Shown here: positions 1 through 9,404 of the stretch, piece by piece
Layout of the letters: every line of letters starts with the position of its first letter
Position numbering within the stretch: position 1 is the stretch's first letter
Source: Amorphophallus konjac
Lineage: Eukaryota > Streptophyta > Magnoliopsida > Alismatales > Araceae
DNA length: 64,000 bases
Direction of reading: 5' to 3'
Assembly (NCBI GenBank): GCA_022559845.1
Contig: CM040121.1
Location: forward strand, 512,534,566 to 512,598,565
Position numbers and translations under genes: made by a program
The notes under the pieces: generated by a model
What the model was told of the DNA's origin: nothing
The model's database searches: none
The model's input: only the letters and a program-made list of their open reading frames with translations

Positions 1-364
1 CTGACGTTGCACTCCCGATCGCCCACGCCAACGCATCGTCCTCACTCCGGAAGCCCGCTGTTGCCATCGTCGCCCTCGCCAGCGCGCTGCCCACGTCGCC
101 GTGAAGCACCCTGCCGCTCCCGTCGTTGACCGTCACCGGCAGCCCAGCTGCACCTCCACCTCCGGCCGCACCTGCCTCCAAGTCCACCACGTCAGACTTC
201 CCCCTCCGACCATCTTCCCCGTCGTCCCCCACTGCCGCCGGAGCACCTCCACCGGTCGCCGTCGTCAGCACTGCCGCTGCTGCCCTCGTCGCCACCTCCC
301 ACGCCAGCCGCTGTCGTTCACCCACCAGAGAGCCCCCACTGCCGCTGTTTCCCTGTTCTTTCTT

Positions 365-436
365 CCCCCCTCTCGCGTCTCTCTCTCTCTCCCTCTCTCC
401 GTTTTCTCTCTCTCATTCTCTCTCCCTCCGTCTCCC

Positions 437-468
<32 letters not shown>

Positions 469-1065
469 GCGGCATCTTGCCGCGATCTCTCTCTCTCCTC
501 TCACTGTCTCTCTCTCCTCTCTCTCGTTCTCTCTCTCCCTCTCTCCATTTTCTTTCTCTCTCTCTCTACCCTGCCGCGATCTCTCTCCTTCCCGCCTCTC
601 TCCTCTCTCTCTTTCTCTCCCTCTCGATTTCTCTTTCTTTTTTTTATTATTTTCCCCCCTGCCGCTGTGTCTCTCTCTCCCTCTCATCTTTCCCTCTCGA
701 TCTCTCTCTCTCTCTCTCTCTCTCTCTCCCGTTTCTCTCTCTCGTTCTCTCTCTCTCTCCCTCTCGTTCTCTCTCTCTCTCCCTCTCCCGTTTTCTCTCT
801 CTCTCTCCCTCTTCCTCCCCATCGAACTCTCTCTCTCCCCTTTTTTTTATTTTTTTTAATACCCCCCTCTCTATCTTCTCTCTTTCTTTCCCTCTCTCTC
901 ACACGCCCCCTCCGTCCCTCTCTCCCTCTCATCTTCTCTCTCGCCCTCTCTCTCTCTCTTTCTTTCTCCTGTATATATATATATATATATATTATTTTAT
1001 ATATATTATATATATACATAATACACACACACACACATATATATCACATATATCATATATATATA
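365..1065. repeat. Pyrimidine (CT)n and AT microsatellite inside E1 5' LTR
   Basis: About 600 bp of almost pure CTCTCT/TCCCTC is followed by (TA)n, (AC)n and more TA. Open frames across it, rich in Ser/Leu or Arg/Glu, come from the simple sequence and are not genes. The 3' LTR has the matching tract at about 22320-23105 with different run lengths. Confidence 0.95.
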
Positions 1066-1859
1066 TCTCATCCTCTTTCTTTTAAAACAAAGTCTTTGAA
1101 AATAATAAACAAAAAAAAGAGTTTTCTCTCTCCCTTTCTCGCCTTCTCTCTCAAATTCATGTTCTTTTATTTTGACCAACTTACGTATATGTTTATATAT
1201 GTTTGTACGTAGGCATATGTTAAATATTTTTAATATGGCTATGAAATGTTTATATAAATATATTTATCATTCATATGTATACGCTTGTGTGTGTGTTATT
1301 ATGTTCGGCCTAATCAGTTTCTTAAGTCCGTTTTGAAGTCCTTTGGTCGTACTGTGCTCGTGCTATTGAAGCTCTTCTCAAAGCTCGTCGCCGGCCTCCC
1401 TCGATAAGCTTTTCTCCCCTCTCTTATTTTTAATCAGTCAATTAATCATGTTGCATGCATCATTTAACATATGCGCCATGCCTTTCTCTCCGAGAGGGCC
1501 TCGCTTGTGAGTGTCTTTGTGTTTGTGCATTTCATTATGACATTTCATACCCTTTAGTTCTAAAGGGGTTTTAAACATCACCAACCAGGTACGTATTCGT
1601 TTATGTTATTTACAGTTTTATTATCTAAGGATTGGTACTACACTGCCGTCGTTCTCACCAACCAGTTCTGCTCTGTTTATTCTCTGTGTAGGGGTAACCA
1701 ATTAAAGGCCCTCTTCTTCGGCCTGTCGAAAGAAGAGGAAGATGGAGCCCGCATAACCCCGTGTCAAAGGCGAAAGCGATCAATTCACTCGGGACCCTCG
1801 GTCCCTGGCGATCACAAAATTCCTAACGCACGCTTCATTTTGATCATCTTCGTTTTTAA

Positions 1860-2745
1860 TAACACCCGCGGAGAGTTACTTCCCGTAGCGGTCATCTTCT
1901 TCTGTCTTTGGCCTCACCCGCGCGGAGGATTATTCCCCGCAGCGGTTTCTGTCGTTTACTTTCTGTATATCTAATTCCTAACTGGTGCGGTGGGTCACCT
2001 CCCGCGACCATTTCCATTTCAGTATTTCATTTTCTGCACTTTACTCTCTAACCCATAACTATTTAATTCCAGCATTCCCCTATCATCGCTTTAAAATCCC
2101 GCGGAGAACAACATCTCGCGGCAGTTTATTTGATCCCTTTTCCTTTCCTGTCATATATACTTATATTACAGTAAAGACCCCGCAGAGGCCAATGTCTAGT
2201 GGTGGTTTATATATATACTTATATTTATTATCTATGTTATAATAAAAACCCCGCAGAGGCCAAAGTCTCGTGGTGGTTTATATATATATATACTTATATT
2301 TATTATTTATGTTATAGTAAAAATCCCGCAGAGGCCAAAGTCTCGTGGTGGTTTATATATATATATATATATATATACTTATATTTATTATCTATATCGT
2401 AGTAAAAACCCCGCAGAGGCCAAAGTCTCGTGGTGGTTTATCTATATATATATATATATACTTATATTTATTATCTATATCATAGTGAAAACCCCGCAGA
2501 GGCTAAAGTCTCGTGGTGGTTTATATATATATATACTTATATTTATTATCTATGTTATAGTAAAAAACCCCGCAGAGGCCAATGTCTCGTGGTGGTTTAT
2601 ATATATACTTATATGTATTATTTATGTTGCATTAAAAATCCCGTAAGGCCAATGTCTCACGGTGGTTTCCATATGTACATATATTAATTACTGCTCATAT
2701 TGCAATATTGTTGTTAAAACCCCGCAAAGACCAATCTCCTGCGGT
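1860..2745. repeat. Array of GC-rich imperfect palindromes in AT-rich spacers, E1 5' LTR
   Basis: A core like CCCGCAGAGGCCAAAGTCTC followed by GTGGTGG recurs about every 70-85 bp from 2177 to 2745, eight times. Each core is separated by (TA)n-rich spacer containing ACTTATATTTATTATCTAT. Upstream, from 1860, four more diverged cores start with CCCGCGGAG or similar and end in CCGCGGCGG-like sequence. The two halves of a core are roughly complementary, so each could fold. The 3' LTR shows seven cores in the matching region. No protein is implied; the repeated peptide frames here are by-products. Confidence 0.85.
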
Positions 2746-3163
2746 GGTGTGCTTTTAATCATGTTGTTCTTGTAACTGTTCGAGGAGTGATATACCGTTA
2801 CAAATTCCGAGTCTACGTGTCTTTCCGTCTGTCAACTTCTATTACATAGAGTCCCAAGACTTGAATTAGGTATCTGAGAAACTACTCTCGGAACGGTGGG
2901 TCACGCCTACGGGGAAGGGGTTCAGTTTGCGCGAGAGGGTCTTCGGACCCCTATCTCCGCCACGTACCGGAGTTCGGCCAGTCTAAATTCTCTCTGTCTC
3001 AACTAGAGTGTCATCTGTAGGTCGTACTTGCCCACCGTTCTTCCATATCCTCTACAGCGCGCGTTTCCATTATTTTTGTCCTCATTTCTTTCACCCTTTA
3101 TTAAAGAGAGAGGAAATACCACATCTCTCTCTCTCTTTCCACCACGTGACGCGTTCACATCTC

Positions 3164-3181
3164 TGGCGATCACGGTGGGAC
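3164..3181 (+). promoter_or_regulatory. E1 primer-binding site, tRNA-Arg type
   Basis: TGGCGATCACGGTGGGAC starts five bases after the LTR end. TGG complements the CCA end of a tRNA. The rest resembles the complement of the 3' end of plant tRNA-Arg (recalled as TGGCGACCACAGTGGGAG), with a few mismatches. Tat-lineage elements commonly prime with tRNA-Arg. The position is certain; the tRNA identity is inferred. Confidence 0.75.
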
Positions 3182-3220
3182 CTGCTTTTTACTTTTTTTT
3201 TTGGTTACCCACAAACTATT

Positions 3221-3600
3221 CGGCACCCACGTGTGCCCCTCCTTTTGACACCCACGTGTGTCCCTCCTTTTGGCACCCACGTGTGCCCCTCCTTTTGACA
3301 CCCACGTGTGTCCCTCCTTTCGGCACCCACGTGTGCCCTTCCCTACTGCGCCCAAGTGCGCCCACTCCCCTCGTGCACTTCGTGCACTCCCCCGGTCCTT
3401 TGTGGTTACTTGAGAGGTTAACGTTGTCTCGTGCACCACGTGCATTTCCCCTCCATTTAGCACCCACGTGTGCCCCTTCTCCTCCATTCGGCACCCACGT
3501 GTGCCCTCCTCCATTTGGCACCCACGTGTGCCCCTCCTTGTTCCCCTCTATTTGGCACCCTCATGCCCCCCCTCCTTATTGCGCCCACGTGCGCTACGTC
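3221..3600. repeat. Minisatellite with CACGTG cores in the E1 leader
   Basis: Five copies of a 25-bp unit (GGCACCCACGTGTGCCCCTCC-like) run from 3224 to 3345, with CACGTG at 3228, 3253, 3278, 3303 and 3328. Five more CACGTG cores follow at less regular spacing (3437, 3465, 3496, 3523, 3586). The block lies between primer site and gag, in the untranslated leader. Minus-strand frames with repeated HTWVPKGG-like peptides come from the repeat. CACGTG is the plant G-box core bound by bZIP and bHLH factors; whether it is used here is unknown. Confidence 0.88.
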
Positions 3601-3659
3601 ATTCCCCTCGTGCACTACGTGCACCCTTAGAGCCCCTTTCTCTTTTTCCAAGTGATCTA

Positions 3660-4231
3660 CGTGTCTCGGAAAGAGGAACGGTTGTATCCTACTCCATCTG
3701 TTTATTGCTTTTATATCTCTGTTATATCATTGTGATTATCTCTGTTCTATTTGTGTGTTTATCTCTGGTATTTGTGTGTTATACATCTTTTATTCAGCAC
3801 TGCATTTCATGCATTTACCCCTTTTCTTTTCTTTCTTTTACTTATTTAAGGATTAACCCCTCTCGGTGAAGGAAGGACTCTCCATCGGGAATTCCTCTCG
3901 ACGGACTAGGATCTCCTCCATTGGGACCTCCGTAAATCCCCGACAGCGAAGGATTTCCTCTTCGTTCACTGGGCTGGTTGTACCACTGAAGTACTCCGGA
4001 GTTAGTTACCTATTCGTGGTGAGACGAGTGCCCCTAGCTGACACGGCGGTAAAACAAAGTGCAATTATGGTCCCTCCTACTAAGTGTGAATTTTATATTT
4101 GTTAAAATCAAAAAAGAGAAAAAGAGAAAATAAAAAATTAATTAAATCAAAACACAAAAAAAGGTTAAAACAAAAAAATGGCGTAAGATCATCCACTTGT
4201 CTGTTAATCTCTGATACTTGTTTGCTAGTGT
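3660..4231. other. E1 leader between minisatellite and gag
   Basis: Untranslated leader with an A-rich stretch at about 4105-4180. A short frame at 3866-4105 has no recognisable domain. I see no gene here. Confidence 0.6.
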
Positions 4232-4870
4232 ATGCATTTACGTTCTGGTAAAATTACAGGAATGGCTCACGACTCTTCCGAAGAGAATCAATCAGGTCGT
4301 GGTCAGTCAGCTGACCCACGGGTCCACGCAATGGACTCAGGCCCCTCCCGTGAGACCTCACAAGAGGTCCTCACTGTTCCACGGGAACTAGCTCCACCCC
4401 AGGATATCTTCTCCCTGTTGGGTGCCCTCGCTACTACACAGCTCAGCCCTGAGCAACTTCTGGCCTTTCAGGCCATTTTAAAGGGGAAGTCTATATCTCC
4501 CCCTCCTCAGGAGTCAACTTTGGCTCCCACATCCTACCAACAGCCGCTCCAGGCTGCTGTATCCCCATCACATGTACAGGTTGCCCCTTCTTCTTCACTT
4601 CAAGGACAGGCGAGCCAACAGCCCGCCTCTTATCAGTTCCTCCCCGTACAGTCTCAGATCCCTGCCATCCTTCATACGGTACCCCAGATGGGTCCGTCCA
4701 CTGGTGGGCCACCATACCCATCTGGCTCAGGGTTTCCTTCTCAGGCCCCTGTAAGGCCTTCTCAGTCTCAGTGGCAGGCCCCACTTTCACCTGCCGAGGA
4801 GTTCAACCAGTCTCTCCTCAATAAATACAATGAAATGAACGAGGAGTTTCGAATCTCAAGAAAATGGTAG
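4232..4870 (+). CDS. E1 gag, N-terminal part
   Basis: 212 codons starting with MHLRSGK, rich in Ser, Pro and Gln and without a folded-domain signature. The frame stops at 4870, exactly where the conserved gag domain begins in the next frame (4864). The overlap sits at a run of four A (4860-4863), where one missing base would explain the switch. I read both as parts of one gag. The alternative is that this is a separate short upstream ORF like ORF1 of Ogre elements, but the perfect abutment argues against that. Confidence 0.7.
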   Translation: MHLRSGKITGMAHDSSEENQSGRGQSADPRVHAMDSGPSRETSQEVLTVPRELAPPQDIFSLLGALATTQLSPEQLLAFQAILKGKSISPPPQESTLAPTSYQQPLQAAVSPSHVQVAPSSSLQGQASQQPASYQFLPVQSQIPAILHTVPQMGPSTGGPPYPSGSGFPSQAPVRPSQSQWQAPLSPAEEFNQSLLNKYNEMNEEFRISRKW

Positions 4871-6696
4871 ATGGGAAGTCCGCCCATGAGATTTCCCTAC
4901 CAATTCTTCCCACATTTCATCTCCCTCCCTCCGAAATGCCTACATACCGTAGGTATAACGGTACGGGTAATCCTTCTATTCACATTAAGGATTTCATGTA
5001 TGAATCTTCCTCATGGCAGAACGATCCAAAATCCCTGGCTTATCTTTTTCGCAGATCCTTGGATGGTCCCGCCCTAGAATGGTTCTATTCTCTAGAACCG
5101 AGTGAGGCTGAGGATTTTGACGTTGTTAAGGCCAAATTCATTCAGAAGTACCGGGATAGGGTCGGTCCAGCCCTTTCTATCACCGACCTAGTTGCTGAGA
5201 AAATGAGGTCAGATGAGGATTTTGTCCAGTATGCTGATAGGTGGAGGTCTCTGGCCGATAAAGTAAAGGATACCCTTTCAGAACCCGAGCAAGTCAAAAT
5301 GATCGTGTCTAATGCAACCCCGCAGTTTAGACACATTTTGGCCATGAATAAGCTTACTACGATGGAGGAACTTTATGAGAGGGCCCGGTATATCCAGACC
5401 CAATTAAAAGATTCCCCCATCATGCATATGTTTGAACCCCCAAAGCCTAGGGTGTTTAAGAAAACAGGCACCGGTGTTCAAGGAGGAACAACTGAAGGGG
5501 TCGTCATAAACGAGCAAGTGAGTGTGCTTGGCAGTCCCAACCAGCCAGCCTACCCCGGGCCTCGTCAAATGTCACGACCACCCTTTCAGCAAGGTTCACC
5601 ACCCTTTCAACAGGGCCCACCTCCCTATCGTCCTCAGAACAACTTCCCCCAGAACAACATGCCTCAAGCTTTTTATCCCCAACAACAACAACAACAACAA
5701 CCCCAACCTCAATATCACCAAGTTCCACCTCCGGGAAATTACGGCCCACCACAACAACGGATGAGGCCCATTGGACCCAAAAGAGCCCATTATCCACCAT
5801 TGCCTGAAGCCTTGCCGGATATTTTCAACGCCCTTATGGCTGCCAATGCACTCACTTTGCCCAAAGAAAAGTTTATATGGCCCCCGAATGCTGATACCTC
5901 TAGGTACTGTGTCTATCACAGGCAACCAGGTCATACGGTCGAGAATTGTTTTAACTTCAAAGATTACATTTATGACATGAATGATCAGGGTGAAATTGAT
6001 TGGGATGAAATGAGACGATACATCGCCACCCTGAAGGCCAGGAGACCTCCGCCTAGGCCTCAGCAACCCCAACCACCACAGCAACAGCAGCAACCTCAGC
6101 AGGCCCCACAACAGCAGCCTAATATGGGCATCATCCATAATCCACTTCCGGAGCACCAACAGCCTAACCACCAGGCTAATCCCATTTCCTCCTTCCCGGA
6201 AGTTGGAAGAGAGCAAACTTGGCATTTGGAAAGCACCTCTGTCCTTGCTACCAGCCATGTTACTAATCAGCCTCCTCGTCTCCTTCGAACATCATCTTCT
6301 TATCACCCAACCCCCTCACAACCCCTATTTGGTCCTTCTTCCTTTCCACAGCCATCACGCCCTCTTATTCGTACCCCTATCGTCAATTCACCACCAGTCC
6401 ATCACCCAATACCATCTATCACATCTCCTTTACCTCTAAACCCTCTCATTACCTCTTATCCCTCTACTTCACCACCTACCTCTATTGAATCTCTACCCCA
6501 ACCTTTTAACTTTTTACCGCCCATTACCCGTATGACGCGTCATCCGCCTCTACCTCCATTGAACCTCCTCCTCCACCATCTAAGCCCCTTATTATCCACC
6601 ACTCATCCGAGGTCCCTTCTACTTCTAATCTACCTCCACCATCTAAGCCCCTTATCATCCACCACTCTACCATTCCCCCACCAAACAAACCCCTAA
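4864..6696 (+). CDS. E1 gag, core domain and Pro/Gln-rich tail
   Basis: Structural capsid-like protein that packages the element RNA. Residues about 1-185 match the plant retrotransposon gag domain; YLFRRSLDGPALEWFYSL and the following FIQKYRDRVG are typical. A Gln/Pro-rich linker with poly-Gln follows (residues 240-310), then a single zinc-knuckle-like cluster CVYHRQPGHTVENC at about residues 350-363. The remainder is Pro/Ser-rich. After about 6525 the meaningful frame switches to the one that continues into the protease, so the last 57 or so codons of this frame are probably out of frame. Confidence 0.88.
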   Translation: MVDGKSAHEISLPILPTFHLPPSEMPTYRRYNGTGNPSIHIKDFMYESSSWQNDPKSLAYLFRRSLDGPALEWFYSLEPSEAEDFDVVKAKFIQKYRDRVGPALSITDLVAEKMRSDEDFVQYADRWRSLADKVKDTLSEPEQVKMIVSNATPQFRHILAMNKLTTMEELYERARYIQTQLKDSPIMHMFEPPKPRVFKKTGTGVQGGTTEGVVINEQVSVLGSPNQPAYPGPRQMSRPPFQQGSPPFQQGPPPYRPQNNFPQNNMPQAFYPQQQQQQQPQPQYHQVPPPGNYGPPQQRMRPIGPKRAHYPPLPEALPDIFNALMAANALTLPKEKFIWPPNADTSRYCVYHRQPGHTVENCFNFKDYIYDMNDQGEIDWDEMRRYIATLKARRPPPRPQQPQPPQQQQQPQQAPQQQPNMGIIHNPLPEHQQPNHQANPISSFPEVGREQTWHLESTSVLATSHVTNQPPRLLRTSSSYHPTPSQPLFGPSSFPQPSRPLIRTPIVNSPPVHHPIPSITSPLPLNPLITSYPSTSPPTSIESLPQPFNFLPPITRMTRHPPLPPLNLLLHHLSPLLSTTHPRSLLLLIYLHHLSPLSSTTLPFPHQTNP

Positions 6697-6794
6697 TTAA
6701 AACCTTTACATCCGTCATCACCCCTATACCACCAACTGTTCCTTCACCATTACCTCTCAAACCCCTGTTAAAATCCACACCCAATACCATAGAG

Positions 6795-8588
6795 GTGCAG
6801 CAAGACCCACAAGCAATGGTGCTCCGGAGTGGAAAGATGTTCCACCGGGTGTTTCCCCAGAATAGTCAGGCCCCCGAACAGTCTCAGCCAGAGAAAGATA
6901 AGGAAGAGCAGTCAGAAGAGTCCATCCCTGGGACCCAGTATGACTTGTTGAAACATCTGGATAAGACGCCTGCCCGTATCTCCATCCTCGAGTTGATCAA
7001 AAGATCCACATCTCACCAAGAAGCTTTAAGGGAATATCTCCAAAAAGTCATGGTGAATGAGGATCTCCCTGCGGAGAAAATCTCGGCAGTCCTGACGCCC
7101 ACCGATACACAACCGCCCATCATGTTCCATAATCACGAGCTTGCCCCCAAGGAAGCTCGAAAATATGCGTTGTGTATTGCGGTAAAAATCAATGGTGTGT
7201 CAGTGGATCCATGCCTGGTGGACACGGGCGCGTCTATAAATGTGATTTCCCCGAGTACTCTCCAAGCATGTGGGGTTGATGAAGAACAACTCATGCCCTC
7301 CTCAATCACAGTCACGGCCTATGACAATAGTAAAAGGCCGCCAATGGGGATGATTACCCTCAATGTAGAACTAGGCCCTGTATCAGTCTTCACGGAATTC
7401 CATATCCTTGATATGGATCCCACTTTCAAGGCTATACTAGGCCGTACCTACATTGAAGCCATGAATGCTGTACCATCCACCAATCATCAGTGTTTGAAAT
7501 TTCCATACAAAGGATGGGTTATCAAGGTAATGAGCATGCCCCTCTGTTCTACGGTGGATGCTATCACCACCTCTTTGCCCTCGGTCTGGCCGACTCATCG
7601 GCCCATACTATCCTTGTTAGATGTCCGTGATCCCTGCCGTGCTCCCTTCACACAACAAAAGCCGTTTCCTGTGCCAACCTCATGCCTCCCATTCCGTTCC
7701 AAAGGATGGGAGATTATGAGAAATATTGGCTATCAAGAGGGCAAAGGCTTAGGGGCACAATTGCAAGGAAGGTTGAGACCACTGCAGAAGACAAAGTCGG
7801 TCTGTAGAGCAGGCTTAGGTTTTAAGGGGCAGTTCGAATCAGACGGGAAACCCCTCACTTGGACTTTGTCCTCACATTTCAAGAAGGGGCCCGTCGTTCA
7901 GATGGGAGATCTTCCACCAGAATCACATGGGGGGTTACAGAATGTATTCTTGGCTGAAGGATGTTCAAAAACTCCAAAAAAAGGAAAGATTGTCCACTTG
8001 GATTGTGAATGGTATAAATGGTTTGACATACCAGATATATCCATTGCACTGGAAAGAATGTTCTCACCTCCACATCTAGAAGGGCCACCTTCGATCTCCA
8101 AAATGCCAGGGGATATCACCACTATTGCCAGAATGTCAAACCCTCCTCGTCAGGAGGGTGTTGTCATCAACGGATCATCATCCGTCATCAACATTGCCAC
8201 TGACGGCTCATTAGTCGTCATCTTCTCCATTCACTTATCACAGCCTTTGTTGCTGTCTCCCTCCTGGGCCAGACGGTTGTCTGATGATCTCCCCAGGTCC
8301 CCTTCTTTACTTATTCACTTGCGTGAGTTTCTCAACTCACGCCAGGTCTTTCATCACGATCTGCTCTACGAGCCACACAACTCTTTAGCTGTAATCCCCT
8401 TTTCACCTCCTCCAATTTCTTTTCACTGTTTTGTTATCAAAGATGAAAATGAAAAAAAAACGCCAATTCCCCAACTCCTCAACAGCGCATTGTCTTTGAG
8501 GAAACCTCTATATCTCCCACGAGTGTGCCCCGACTCACGGGCCACTCATTCAAGGTCCCCTGAGCGACCTTCTCTACCCCTCATCTGA
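6795..8588 (+). CDS. E1 aspartic protease with G-patch domain
   Basis: Retroviral-type protease that cleaves the polyprotein. The catalytic triad CLVDTGASINVI has DTG at 7221-7229, and the flap and C-terminal ILGRTYIEAM motif follow, so the active site looks intact. Residues about 300-350 (KGWEIMRNIGYQEGKGLG and a later GLGF) form a G-patch, an RNA-binding glycine motif seen between protease and RT in some plant Gypsy and betaretroviral polyproteins. The same frame is open upstream to about 6530, joining gag after one frameshift. From about 8450 the frame loses coherence at a run of nine A, and the stop at 8588 is probably not the original end. Confidence 0.88.
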   Translation: MQQDPQAMVLRSGKMFHRVFPQNSQAPEQSQPEKDKEEQSEESIPGTQYDLLKHLDKTPARISILELIKRSTSHQEALREYLQKVMVNEDLPAEKISAVLTPTDTQPPIMFHNHELAPKEARKYALCIAVKINGVSVDPCLVDTGASINVISPSTLQACGVDEEQLMPSSITVTAYDNSKRPPMGMITLNVELGPVSVFTEFHILDMDPTFKAILGRTYIEAMNAVPSTNHQCLKFPYKGWVIKVMSMPLCSTVDAITTSLPSVWPTHRPILSLLDVRDPCRAPFTQQKPFPVPTSCLPFRSKGWEIMRNIGYQEGKGLGAQLQGRLRPLQKTKSVCRAGLGFKGQFESDGKPLTWTLSSHFKKGPVVQMGDLPPESHGGLQNVFLAEGCSKTPKKGKIVHLDCEWYKWFDIPDISIALERMFSPPHLEGPPSISKMPGDITTIARMSNPPRQEGVVINGSSSVINIATDGSLVVIFSIHLSQPLLLSPSWARRLSDDLPRSPSLLIHLREFLNSRQVFHHDLLYEPHNSLAVIPFSPPPISFHCFVIKDENEKKTPIPQLLNSALSLRKPLYLPRVCPDSRATHSRSPERPSLPLI

Positions 8589-8747
8589 GGGGTCCTTCCC
8601 TGTACATTCTTCACCATCCTCTTCAGTTTCTTTTTCTTCTTCTGTAAATGTCAGTCTAGCTAGCAATAATAAGTCAAGGGTAGTGCCTAAGAAGAAATCC
8701 AAGGGTAGGCAGATTCCCCGTCGATTCCTTTTGGATCTAGCCACTAG
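8589..8747 (+). other. E1 protease-RT junction with stops; possible intron or decay
   Basis: All frames are interrupted between the protease ORF and the RT ORF. The stretch has a strong pyrimidine tract (about 8610-8640) followed by CAG triplets that could serve as splice acceptors, then a basic segment coding KKKSKGRQIPRR in another frame. Ogre elements are known to carry a spliced intron between protease and RT, so a similar intron is plausible. Accumulated frameshifts explain it equally well. Confidence 0.4.
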
Positions 8748-9404
8748 GTGTCAAGCCTTCTAGCTATCCCTCAATTGTTAGAAAATCCAATCCAACTGCC
8801 AGAAATAGAATGTGAGAATGATTGCATGATTGATGAAGGGTATGGGGTCTATGAACTCACTGACGAGGAATACCCCATTGAAGAAGAGGATGAAGAATAT
8901 GAGGACGCGGCTGACGCCTATGCTAGTGGAATGAGCAGATTTGACGAGCCGTCAGCCGCTGTAGAAGAGTCCACCAAAGAGATAAACTTGGGAACTGAGG
9001 ATGACCCTAGGATTGTCCTCATAAGTGATAATTTACCCTCATCTGACGAAGAGGCATTGATTAAGGTTCTTAAGAAATATAAGGACACGTTCGTATGGAG
9101 TTACGAGGATATGCCAGGTTTGGATTCTACCTTGGTGGAACATCGTCTCACTTTAAAACCAGGGTCCGTCTCGGTAAAACAACGGTTAAGACGTTTTCGC
9201 CCACAAATGGCTTTAAAAATGAAGGAAGAGGTCGATAAGCTCCACAAAGCTAGGTTCATAAGAGTCGTCCTTTATCCTCAGTGGGTGGCAAACATTGTCC
9301 CGGTCATGAAGAAGGATGGTAAGGTGAGAATTTGTATTGACTTCGGGATCTTAACCGCGCGTGTCCGAAGGATGATTTTCCTTTGCCTCATATTGACGTG
9401 TTGA
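8748..9404 (+). CDS. E1 reverse transcriptase, N-terminal fragment
   Basis: An acidic linker (EEEDEEYEDAADAY) is followed by the start of the RT fingers: VEHRLTLKPGSVSVKQRLRRF and the VANIVPVMKKDGKVRICIDF motif. The frame then turns to nonsense at about 9342, next to TTC; the continuation of the RT is in the next frame from about 9345. One missing base in a T pair explains this. The start codon is uncertain because the protein is normally part of a polyprotein. Confidence 0.85.
   Translation: MSSLLAIPQLLENPIQLPEIECENDCMIDEGYGVYELTDEEYPIEEEDEEYEDAADAYASGMSRFDEPSAAVEESTKEINLGTEDDPRIVLISDNLPSSDEEALIKVLKKYKDTFVWSYEDMPGLDSTLVEHRLTLKPGSVSVKQRLRRFRPQMALKMKEEVDKLHKARFIRVVLYPQWVANIVPVMKKDGKVRICIDFGILTARVRRMIFLCLILTC

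Larger units (their letters stand above)
1..3159 (+). repeat. E1 5' LTR, truncated by the window start
   Basis: This stretch aligns nearly base for base with 21967-25096, so about 1126 bp of the LTR lie before the window. It ends in TTCACA at 3159, the same ending as the 3' LTR, and is followed at once by a primer-binding site. It holds no gene. In order it contains a GC-rich start (1-330), a pyrimidine microsatellite (about 365-960), an AT microsatellite (about 970-1060), a mixed region (1060-1860), and an array of GC-rich imperfect palindromes in AT-rich spacers (1860-2740). It differs from the 3' LTR by scattered substitutions and by microsatellite and array copy number, which suggests a moderately recent insertion. 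Confidence 0.92.

Noticed and set aside
101..1212. Several overlapping frames of 116-319 codons rich in Ser/Leu or Arg/Glu
   Set aside because: They are translations of (CT)n/(GA)n and (TA)n microsatellite in the LTR; the 3' LTR gives the same kind of frames with different lengths.
2199..2687. Repeated peptide frames (PAEAKVSWWFIYIY)
   Set aside because: By-product of the LTR tandem array.
2165..2745. CRISPR-like regular repeats
   Set aside because: Spacers are near-identical AT sequence, not unique; the array is part of a plant LTR and recurs in the other LTR.
3170..3651. Minus-strand repeat protein (HTWVPKGG units)
   Set aside because: Arises from the CACGTG minisatellite in a non-coding leader; no start context or domain.
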